DNA of 5,337 nt, taken from the NCBI GenBank assembly GCA_946481625.1, contig CAMLOZ010000288.1:1-5337 (forward strand). Reading direction: 5' to 3'. Positions 1 through 5,337 of the stretch are shown here, in pieces; position 1 is the first letter of the stretch; the number at the start of each line of letters is the position of its first letter. The notes below the pieces were generated by a model. The model was not told the DNA's origin, made no database searches, and saw only the letters and a program-made list of their open reading frames with translations. A program made the position numbers and the translations under genes. The DNA is from an uncultured Haloferula sp. (lineage in GTDB: Bacteria > Verrucomicrobiota > Verrucomicrobiae > Verrucomicrobiales > Akkermansiaceae).

Positions 1-1
1 C

Positions 2-1861
2 GGAGGGGCGCTGACTTATTCGTGGTACGAGGGCGAGCCGGGCGATACCTCCAAGTCGGTCGCGGCCATCCAGCGACCTACACTCGTCACCCGTCCGCTA
101 CGTGCCCCGGTCACTTACTGGGTCCGCGTTTCGAATGTCGCCGGCTCGGTTGATAGCACGGCGATCCCCATTTCCATCAGTCCAAGCGAGGCCAGCTACC
201 TCAAGACCTCGGGTCTCAACTTCCGCGGCCAGTTGGGAGACGGCACGACGACCACGAGACCTCTGCGGGTGCAAGTGGCGAGCCGGGTACGGCAGGTGAT
301 CGGAGGAGTTTTCAACACTTACTTCCTGAAGGACGATGGAACCCTCTGGGGTGCAGGCTACAATCATGTGGGGCAGTTAGGCCGTCCCCCGACCACGACC
401 GAGACTTTGCCCGTCCAGATCGCGAGCGAGGTGATCGACGTGGTGGCGGGGAATGTCTTCATCCTCTTCATCAAGTCGGATGGTAGTCTCTGGGGCCTGG
501 GGTATAACAACCACGGACAACTCGGCACCGGTAACTGGACGAGCCGGAACGTGCCTTTCCAGATCGCTAGCGACGTGGTGCAGGCAGCCGGTGGAGAAGG
601 CCACTCTGTCTTCCTGAAGTCCGATGGGAGCGCGTGGGCCATGGGCAGGGATACTGACGGTGAACTCGGTAACGGAGCGGCGGTCAACGGCGATGTGCTG
701 GTTCCTATGCAGATCGCGATCGGGGTGGCGTCGGTTGCCGCCGGGGAGCACTACACGATGTTGATCAAATCGGATGGCAGCCTGTGGGCCGCGGGCAGTA
801 ACAGCAGCGGGCAATTCGGCGACGGCAGCAAAACCTCGCAGGCCGCGCCGGTCCAGGTCGGTATCGATGTGCTCAAGGTGGCTTGCGGGGACGACCACAC
901 CCTGATCTGCAAGATCGACGGCACGCTCTGGACCTGCGGAACCAACGATGCGGGTCAACTCGGCAACGGAGTTCCCAGCAGTTCTCAAGCGACGCCGGTT
1001 ATGATTGCCCCGGATGTCGAGTTCATCGCGGCGGGAGTGGACTATAGCATGTTCATTACCCGCGAGCGTCAGCTTTATGGCATGGGTGCCAGTTCCTTTG
1101 GCCAACTGGGCGACGGTATCCTGAGCGCCCGCACCTCTCCGGTCCTGCTTGGAAAAGCCTATGCGGTGGCTTGCGGCGACAGCCATTCGGCAGTCCTCGA
1201 TGGCAGACCGATGATCACGACGCCGCCCGTGCCAACTACCGTGGAAGTCGGCCAATCCGTCGAGCTGACCGTGAACGCGATGGGTCCCGGCCCGCTTTCG
1301 TATCAATGGTACCGCGGTGAGGCGGGAGACGGCAGCCAGCCGGTGGATGGCGCGATCACTTCGAGCTTCAACACCGGTCCGTTGTTGGAGAGCGGCAGCT
1401 ACTGGGTCCGGGTCGCGAATCCCTATGGCGAGGAGTCGAGCCTTGCCGCGACCCTGGCCGTGATCGACCTCGGCTCCCCGGCCTATCTCGCTTGGGCGGA
1501 GTCCAAGGGCCTGAGCGGAAACCAGCGAGATACAAGGGCCGATCTGGAGGGCGATGGCTGGTCGAACCTGTTGGAGTATGCCTTCGCGGGCAATCCGGTT
1601 GTTCCTGGTGATCCGACTCATACGGTCACGGTCGGCCCTGGAGAAAGCGGTCCGAACCTCGTGTTGGTCCACCGACGAGCGATGGGTGCTGCCGTGACCT
1701 TCACTTACGAGTGGTCGCCCGACCTCGTGGCATGGCAGGCCTTTACCCCGCAGCTCTCCGTGCAGACGGAGGGTGATGAGGTTGAGCTCGTCACCGCCTC
1801 GCGCCCCATTGCCGCGGGTGAGCGCTCCGGCTTCGTGCGGGTGAGGGTGAGTGGGAATTGA
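2..1861 (+). CDS. RCC1-propeller / Ig-like domain surface protein (5' partial)
   Basis: The frame is open from base 2 to the TGA at 1859-1861, giving 619 visible residues; the N-terminus lies outside the window. A TTG at 233 is not a start: it encodes the Leu of a GQLG motif, and homologous sequence continues upstream of it. Residues 1-60 are the end of an Ig-like domain (LTYSWYEGE, then TYWVRVSNVAG). Residues about 63-400 hold seven RCC1-type units, with G[QE][LF]G at 76, 124, 172, 220, 270, 318 and 367, a period of 48-50. Each is followed by a GxxHSxFLKSDGxLWxxG-like strand pair. A second Ig-like domain spans about 408-487 (LSYQWYRGE, SYWVRVANPYG). Residues 514-525 fit an EF-hand-type loop (D514, E516, D518, G519, E525), followed by LLEYAFAGNP. 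The last 60 residues form a beta-rich tail ending FVRVRV, typical of exported verrucomicrobial proteins. The ligand and function are unknown; export and surface location are inferred. It shows no link to the oxidase genes downstream. Confidence 0.9.
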   Translation, partial: GGALTYSWYEGEPGDTSKSVAAIQRPTLVTRPLRAPVTYWVRVSNVAGSVDSTAIPISISPSEASYLKTSGLNFRGQLGDGTTTTRPLRVQVASRVRQVIGGVFNTYFLKDDGTLWGAGYNHVGQLGRPPTTTETLPVQIASEVIDVVAGNVFILFIKSDGSLWGLGYNNHGQLGTGNWTSRNVPFQIASDVVQAAGGEGHSVFLKSDGSAWAMGRDTDGELGNGAAVNGDVLVPMQIAIGVASVAAGEHYTMLIKSDGSLWAAGSNSSGQFGDGSKTSQAAPVQVGIDVLKVACGDDHTLICKIDGTLWTCGTNDAGQLGNGVPSSSQATPVMIAPDVEFIAAGVDYSMFITRERQLYGMGASSFGQLGDGILSARTSPVLLGKAYAVACGDSHSAVLDGRPMITTPPVPTTVEVGQSVELTVNAMGPGPLSYQWYRGEAGDGSQPVDGAITSSFNTGPLLESGSYWVRVANPYGEESSLAATLAVIDLGSPAYLAWAESKGLSGNQRDTRADLEGDGWSNLLEYAFAGNPVVPGDPTHTVTVGPGESGPNLVLVHRRAMGAAVTFTYEWSPDLVAWQAFTPQLSVQTEGDEVELVTASRPIAAGERSGFVRVRVSGN

Positions 1862-1965
1862 GGAAGACAGCGCGTTCCATCGTAGCGGATTGCTTCGTGG
1901 CTCCTGCGGAGGACATCGGCGAAAGGGAACTTCACGGTCAGTTCGCATTCACCGTAGATTGATCG

Positions 1966-2172
1966 AGCTTTCAGCCCTCCGGGGGTGTTGCGTCGGGAGT
2001 CCTAGGCTTGCAGCCTCGGCTGGTATGGAGCGGGCCGTTGGCCCTGAAAAGCGGGGATTGTTCGTGCGCACGGTCTTCCCGCGGCCCTCCGGGACGCGGA
2101 TCTTTTCGGGGCGGGGTCCGGTGGCGGTGCTTCGCTTGCGCACCGGCTTGCTCTGATGCTCCTCGGGGAGAA
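1966..2172. repeat. Putative extragenic repetitive element made of serial short hairpins
   Basis: At least six small inverted repeats follow one another. They are CCC-TCC-GGG (1975-1983); AGGCT-TGC-AGCCT (2004-2016); GGGCC-GTT-GGCCC (2032-2044); an 8-pair stem with one G/A mismatch and a TCC loop (2079-2099); CGGTGC / GCACCG (2125-2130 with 2140-2145), overlapping an alternative CCGGTG / CACCGG stem (2118-2123 with 2141-2146); and CTCC-TCGG-GGAG (2159-2170). CCCTCCGGG occurs twice. The wording resembles noncoding repeats I associate with Verrucomicrobia and Planctomycetes genomes, which are often mis-annotated as short hypothetical proteins. Only one copy is in the window, so dispersal is inferred and the borders are approximate. 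Confidence 0.5.
2079..2106 (+). terminator. Possible intrinsic terminator within the hairpin repeat
   Basis: A GC-rich stem pairs 2079-2087 with 2091-2099 around a 3-base loop (8 pairs, one G/A mismatch). It is followed by ATCTTTT at 2100-2106. It lies about 220 bases after the stop of the RCC1-type gene and 200 bases before ctaB, so it could separate the two transcripts. The T run is short and interrupted by C, and the stem is part of a repeat whose role may be different. Low confidence. Confidence 0.25.
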
Positions 2173-2305
2173 GAGGATCAGATTCCGGATTGGACGAGAT
2201 CGAGGAGGAGACGGAATGGCAGGGGGCTGAGGGGGATGGCACGGAAGCGCTGGATATTTTCCGTGCTATCGCGGGCGTCCGGGGGTTTCTTTCCGGCGTC
2301 CGCTG

Positions 2306-3382
2306 ATGAGTGATGCCCTGCCTGCAGATGAACCGAAGGTGACGGATGGTGCCATGACGCCTCCGCTTGCCGAGCCTGCGGCGGCGGAGGCGGCGGAGGT
2401 TGCCAAGGTGGAAGGGACGGACGCGACCGTGGCGGGGGTGGTGGAAGCGGGTGCGGATGCGCCTGCGGCAGTGGGGGTGCCGGGTGAGGCCGGGGCGGAG
2501 GAGGATCCGGGTTTCCGGAAGGATCTGCTGGTGCTGACGAAGATGCGGCTGAACGTGTTCGTGCTGATCACGACGTTTTTCGGGTTCTTGCTGGCGGCGC
2601 GGTCGGGAGGGCGGAGTTTTGATTTTGTTTTGCTGCTGCACACGCTGGTGGGCACGGCGGCGGCGGCGTTCGGGTCGGCGGCGTTCAACCAGGTGATGGA
2701 GGTGGATCTGGACGCTCGGATGAAGCGGACGGCGAACCGTCCGCTGCCGGCGCGGCGGATGGATCCGCTGTTCGCTTTCGGGGTGGGCTGGGTGCTTTCG
2801 GCGGGGGGGATCATTCACCTGGCGGCGAAGGTGGGGATGTGGCCGGCGTGGCTGGCGGCGGGGACGGTGGCAATCTACGTTTTCATCTACACCCCTTTGA
2901 AACGCTTCAGCAGCACCAACACGCTGGTGGGGGCGATCCCGGGGGCGATCCCGCCGATGATCGGGTGGACGGCGGCAGGCGGGCCGGTGGATGCGGCGGC
3001 GTGGTTCCTGTTCGCGCTGCTGTTCCTGTGGCAGCTGCCGCATTTCGTGGCGATCAGCTGGCTGTGTCGGGAGGAGTACGAGCAGGCGGGGTATCAGATG
3101 TGGTCGAACGGGGATGTGAGCGGGCGGCGCAGCGGCTTGCTGGCGGCGTTGTTCTCGCTGCTGCTGGCGGCGCTTCCGTTGTGGCCGTGGTTTGCGGGGT
3201 GGACGCCGGGGATCTGGGGTTACGTGGCGCTGGGCGGCGGGGTGCTGTTCGGACTGATGATGGCGGCGTTCGCGGGGCGCTTCATGCGCGACGGGCTGCG
3301 GACTTCGTTCCGGCGGTTGTTTCTTTTCACGCTGCTCTACCTGCCGCTTGAACTCGGATTGCTTGCCATCGCGTGGCGCTAG
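2306..3382 (+). CDS. ctaB: Protoheme IX farnesyltransferase (heme O synthase)
   Basis: This UbiA-superfamily membrane prenyltransferase (also named cyoE) joins farnesyl diphosphate to the vinyl group of heme B to make heme O, the precursor of heme A, for haem-copper oxidases. Of its 358 residues, the family core starts near residue 69 (LLVLTKMRLNVFVLITTFFG). The polyprenyl-diphosphate/Mg site is N128-QVM-E132-V-D134-L-D136-ARMKRTANRPLP, a variant with Glu where many members have Asp. YTPLKR at 195-200, then GAIPGAIPPMIGWTA, and WQLPHF at 242-247, then REEYEQAGYQM, are other family hallmarks. About nine hydrophobic segments follow, ending near residue 356. Residues 1-68 are an unusual Ala/Glu/Val-rich, acidic extension. 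The start at 2306 has no clear Shine-Dalgarno; an in-frame ATG at 2354 (Met17) is possible and would still leave a long extension. It is followed after 18 bases by the SCO-like pair. Identity is secure; the start is less so. Confidence 0.95.
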   Translation: MSDALPADEPKVTDGAMTPPLAEPAAAEAAEVAKVEGTDATVAGVVEAGADAPAAVGVPGEAGAEEDPGFRKDLLVLTKMRLNVFVLITTFFGFLLAARSGGRSFDFVLLLHTLVGTAAAAFGSAAFNQVMEVDLDARMKRTANRPLPARRMDPLFAFGVGWVLSAGGIIHLAAKVGMWPAWLAAGTVAIYVFIYTPLKRFSSTNTLVGAIPGAIPPMIGWTAAGGPVDAAAWFLFALLFLWQLPHFVAISWLCREEYEQAGYQMWSNGDVSGRRSGLLAALFSLLLAALPLWPWFAGWTPGIWGYVALGGGVLFGLMMAAFAGRFMRDGLRTSFRRLFLFTLLYLPLELGLLAIAWR

Positions 3383-3400
3383 TCTAGTTTCCGCCGCCCC

Positions 3401-4165
3401 ATGAGAACGCCCGCGCAGCATCTCGAACCGGCCGTGCGCGATCCGCGGAAATTGCGGAACACGGCCCTGATCCTAGCCGCGATCATGATCGCGAGCGCGG
3501 TGGGGATTTTCGTGGCCTACGTGAAGCTCGCGGAACGGCAGGCGAACGACGACACGCCGTCCTTCAAGGGCCGGATCGAGAAGAACTTCAAGGTCTGGCG
3601 GCAGGACGAGAGCGAGGGCGACATCGCGAGCATGGAGGGCGAGGTCATCGTCATCGCGCCGGTGCTGTTCAGCGAGCCGGAGCGGTGGAAGCACACGCGC
3701 GGGGTGCTGGAGCGGCTGTCGAAGCGCTATGCGGACCGGAAGGACTTTCACATCCTCTGCCTGACGATCGATCCGGAGAACGAGCCGCCGAAGAAGCTGG
3801 CGGAGTATTCGAAGGAGCTGGGCGCGACGCTGCCGCAGTGGTGGCTGGCGGCGACGCGGGAAGAGAGCACGCACAAGTTCCTGAAGAATGTGCTGAAGAT
3901 GGAGACGATTCCGCACAAGAAGGACGGCAAGTGGATCTACGACGGCACGCTGGTGGTGGTGGACCGCGACCGCCACATCCGCAAGGGGACGGTGAAGATG
4001 AGCGACCGTTTCCGGACGGACGCGAAATTCGATTTCGAAGCGGCGGCCGCCTGGGGCGAGGAGCATCCGGTGGACGGCGACCCGACCCGCGTCTCGCGGG
4101 ACCTTGAAGACCTGCTGATCCACGTGATCGACCACGTGCTGGCAAAACCCGTGACCAAGCCATGA
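3401..4165 (+). CDS. SCO1/SenC-like membrane-anchored protein lacking the metal/thiol site
   Basis: It has 254 residues: a cytoplasmic N-terminus, one membrane segment (about 20-41, ALILAAIMIASAVGIFVAYV) and a periplasmic thioredoxin-fold domain. Similarity to the next gene product is clear: FHILCLTIDPE (116-126) matches FQMVCISVDPE, LAEYSKELGA matches LEAYGKALGA, QWW matches DWW, and VVVDRD matches TLVDRE. Counting back from the shared Cys (C120 here, C115 there) with no gap places E92-P-E-R95 where the neighbour has C87-P-H-C90, and Y180 takes the place of H183. All three residues used by SCO proteins to bind copper are therefore absent. It cannot be a classical copper chaperone or thiol oxidoreductase; a structural, partner or regulatory role in oxidase assembly is an inference. 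The ATG at 3401 is preceded by CCGCCGCCCC, with no Shine-Dalgarno. Its stop overlaps the next start (ATGA), implying translational coupling. Confidence 0.85.
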   Translation: MRTPAQHLEPAVRDPRKLRNTALILAAIMIASAVGIFVAYVKLAERQANDDTPSFKGRIEKNFKVWRQDESEGDIASMEGEVIVIAPVLFSEPERWKHTRGVLERLSKRYADRKDFHILCLTIDPENEPPKKLAEYSKELGATLPQWWLAATREESTHKFLKNVLKMETIPHKKDGKWIYDGTLVVVDRDRHIRKGTVKMSDRFRTDAKFDFEAAAAWGEEHPVDGDPTRVSRDLEDLLIHVIDHVLAKPVTKP

Positions 4166-4887
4166 ACGACCGGGGGAAAATCGCGCTGATCTACGGCACC
4201 GTGGCGGTGCTGTCCGTGGGCTTCTTGAGCCTGGCGGTGTATCTGGGGAAGCAGGTGCCGGAGCAGCCGGCACCGGATTTCAGCGACGTGGGGGTCGAGA
4301 AGGAAGAGAAGCTCTTCCAGATCCAGAAGGATTTCAGCGGCGTGAACCAGGCGGGCAAGGAGGTGAAGCTCTCCGACCTGAAGGGGAAGGTGTGGGTGGT
4401 GTCGGAATTCTTCGCCGTTTGCCCGCATTGCGCGGTGCGGAACGGGGTGGAGCTGAAGTCGATCTACGAGCAGTTCAAGGATCACCCGGATTTCCAGATG
4501 GTGTGCATCTCGGTGGACCCGGAGACGGACACCCACGACAAGCTGGAGGCCTATGGCAAGGCGCTGGGGGCCGACCCGGAGGACTGGTGGTTCATGACCC
4601 ATCCCAACTCCGCGGAGACCCACGAGTATCTGGAGAAGGAGCTGAAGTTTTTCGCCATCCGCGAGCGGACGGATCCGGTCGATCGCGAATCGAACGGCCG
4701 CTATGCGCATGACATGGGGATCACGCTGGTGGACCGCGAGTGGAACGTGATCGGCAAGTGGCCGCTCTACGACGCGAAGTCCGAGGAGGGCCGCAAGCGC
4801 GATCCGCACCTTTACGAGAAGCTCAAGAAGGAGCTCGAGGACCGCGTGCGGACGGAACTGGAAAAGAACGAGACCCCGGGGATCTGA
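4162..4887 (+). CDS. SCO1/SenC-family copper chaperone / thiol reductase for cytochrome oxidase
   Basis: It has 241 residues. A membrane anchor at about 7-28 is followed by a periplasmic thioredoxin-like domain. After DLKGKVWVVSEFF comes C87-P-H-C90, then VCISVDPETDTHDKLEAYGKALG (114-136), which is the SCO signature equivalent of VSVDPERDTP. The distal ligand candidate is H183 in YAHDMGITLVDREW, matching the family's H-x-x-x-I-x-L-V-D. SCO proteins mature the CuA centre of cytochrome c oxidase by delivering copper or reducing its cysteines. The usual SCO motif is CxxxC; here it is CxxC, as in thioredoxins, so the balance may lean toward redox chemistry. The C-terminus (about 205-238) is a charged, probably helical tail. 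The gene overlaps the upstream SCO-like gene by 4 bases and is 4 bases from the DUF420 gene. SCO family assignment is secure; copper versus disulfide role is open. Confidence 0.9.
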   Translation: MNDRGKIALIYGTVAVLSVGFLSLAVYLGKQVPEQPAPDFSDVGVEKEEKLFQIQKDFSGVNQAGKEVKLSDLKGKVWVVSEFFAVCPHCAVRNGVELKSIYEQFKDHPDFQMVCISVDPETDTHDKLEAYGKALGADPEDWWFMTHPNSAETHEYLEKELKFFAIRERTDPVDRESNGRYAHDMGITLVDREWNVIGKWPLYDAKSEEGRKRDPHLYEKLKKELEDRVRTELEKNETPGI

Positions 4888-4891
4888 GCCG

Positions 4892-5337
4892 ATGACGAAC
4901 GAGAAGAAGGAATGGCTGTCACGGCCCGCGCGTGAGGATTTGTCGAAGAAACTCGGAATCGTCGCCTGGGTGCTGACGGCGGTGGTGCTCGGCTTGGTCG
5001 GACTGATGCGGACGGTGCGGATCCCGCTGCCGGAGGGTGTATCCTTCGCCTTCCTGCCTCCGGTGCATGCGGTGCTGAACTCGCTGGTGGCGGTGGCGCT
5101 GCTGGTGGCGATCGTGGCGATCAAGCAAGGCAAGGTGAGGCTGCACCGCGGGGCGATCTTCGCGGCGATGGCGCTCTCGATCGGCTTCCTGCTGTGCTAC
5201 GTGGCCTATCACTTCACCACCGAGGAAACCCGGTATGGCGGGACCGGCGCGATGAAGGGCGTTTATCTCTTTTTGCTGATCACCCATATCGTGCTCGCGG
5301 GGATCAGCTTGCCATTCATCCTTTTCACCTTCATCTC
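4892..5337 (+). CDS. DUF420 (CtaM/YozB-like) membrane protein, 3' partial
   Basis: The frame runs from the ATG at 4892 to the right edge, giving 148 residues without a stop. The start follows the preceding stop by 4 bases, with a weak GGGGA at 4878-4882 upstream. After a polar, charged N-terminus there are membrane segments at about 21-39, 54-77, 87-107 and 122-147. The family pattern is clear: FLPPVHAVLNSLVAVALL (53-70), then G-K-V-R-L-H85-R, then YVAYH107F, then RYGGTG, then YLFLLITH132IVLAGISLP. The repeated His residues in or near the membrane are characteristic of DUF420. The Gram-positive relative CtaM/YozB is needed for function of aa3-type oxidase, which fits the position behind ctaB and two SCO-like genes. 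Its biochemical role is unknown; involvement in oxidase assembly is inferred from family and context. By family length only a short C-terminus should be missing. Confidence 0.88.
   Translation, partial: MTNEKKEWLSRPAREDLSKKLGIVAWVLTAVVLGLVGLMRTVRIPLPEGVSFAFLPPVHAVLNSLVAVALLVAIVAIKQGKVRLHRGAIFAAMALSIGFLLCYVAYHFTTEETRYGGTGAMKGVYLFLLITHIVLAGISLPFILFTFI

Larger units (their letters stand above)
1862..2305. other. 444-base intergenic region without a convincing gene
   Basis: No protein with recognisable family features is encoded here on either strand. The open frames that cross it are Arg-, Pro- or Gly-rich, as expected of GC-rich DNA. The left part (1862-1965) contains two short stems: CTCC at 1901-1904 with GGAG at 1908-1911, and ACGGT at 1934-1938 with ACCGT at 1951-1955. 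The middle is the hairpin-rich repeat listed separately. The right part (2173-2305) is purine-rich and holds a strong GAGGAGGAG at 2202-2210, placed 5 bases before an ATG at 2216 that opens a four-codon ORF (MAGG, stop 2228-2230). A second ATG at 2236, behind GAGGGGG, opens a 25-residue ORF that runs 8 bases into the ctaB start. I found no clear sigma-70 promoter; the operon promoter should be in or near this region. Confidence 0.75.

Noticed and set aside
233..1861. TTG at 233 as the start of the RCC1-type gene
   Set aside because: The frame is open back to base 2 and encodes a recognisable Ig-like domain end. The TTG is the Leu codon of a GQLG repeat motif.
377..1948. 523-codon open frame on the minus strand opposite the RCC1-type gene
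   Set aside because: Its composition is rich in Arg, His and Ala with no domain or repeat of its own. It mirrors the codon bias of the real gene and runs into the noncoding gap.
1851..2156. 101-residue ORF covering the gap after the RCC1-type gene
   Set aside because: It is translated hairpin repeat sequence with no family features or ribosome site, and such ORFs are typical false genes over GC-rich repeats.
1966..2172. CRISPR array
   Set aside because: The stems differ in sequence and spacing; there is no identical direct repeat with regular spacers.
2251..2275. Possible extended -10 promoter (TGCTATCG at about 2264-2271) before ctaB
   Set aside because: The match to TATAAT is poor and there is no convincing -35 at the right distance; not strong enough to list.
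1949..3421. 490-codon open frame on the minus strand opposite ctaB and the hairpin region
   Set aside because: It is extremely Arg/Pro/Gln/His-rich, as expected from the complement of GCG/GAG/CTG-rich coding DNA, and lies wholly opposite a secure gene.
3937..5133. 398-codon open frame on the minus strand opposite the SCO and DUF420 genes
   Set aside because: It shows Leu/Arg/His-rich low-complexity sequence without motifs, and the + strand here has three recognisable genes.

Overview
The window looks like a high-GC chromosomal segment from a Verrucomicrobiota bacterium, probably near Luteolibacter or Haloferula. The assignment rests on three things: the C-terminal sorting-like tail of the first protein (a DxExDGWSNLLEYAFAGNP-type segment ending in an F-x-R-V-R-V strand), the style of the extragenic hairpin-rich repeat, and the gene order heme O synthase / SCO / SCO / DUF420. 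It is an inference from recognised sequence styles; no search was run. All real genes lie on the + strand.

Region 1 (2-1861) is the 3' part of a gene for a large exported or surface protein. It encodes the end of an Ig-like domain, a seven-unit RCC1-type beta-propeller, a second Ig-like domain, a DxDxDG-like calcium-loop segment and a terminal beta-rich module. The reading frame is open to the left edge, so the true start lies outside the window.

Region 2 (1862-2305) is a 444-base gap with no convincing gene. Most of it is a string of short GC-rich hairpins (about 1966-2172) that looks like an extragenic repetitive element. One hairpin is followed by a short T run and could act as a terminator. 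Two tiny ORFs with purine-rich ribosome-site-like sequences lie just before the next gene.

Region 3 (2306-5337) is a compact cytochrome-c-oxidase assembly operon. It holds heme O synthase (ctaB/cyoE), then an SCO-like membrane-anchored thioredoxin-fold protein that has lost all three expected copper ligands. Next, overlapping by 4 bases, comes an SCO-like protein that keeps a CPHC motif and the distal His. The last gene is the start of a DUF420 (CtaM/YozB-like) membrane protein, cut by the right edge. Together they would provide farnesylated heme for subunit I, copper or thiol chemistry for the oxidase copper centres, and a membrane assembly factor.

The point most worth following up is the tandem SCO pair, one with active-site residues and one without. 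In an alignment with no gaps around each motif, CPHC is replaced by EPER and the distal His by Tyr, while the fold, membrane anchor and flanking motifs are kept.
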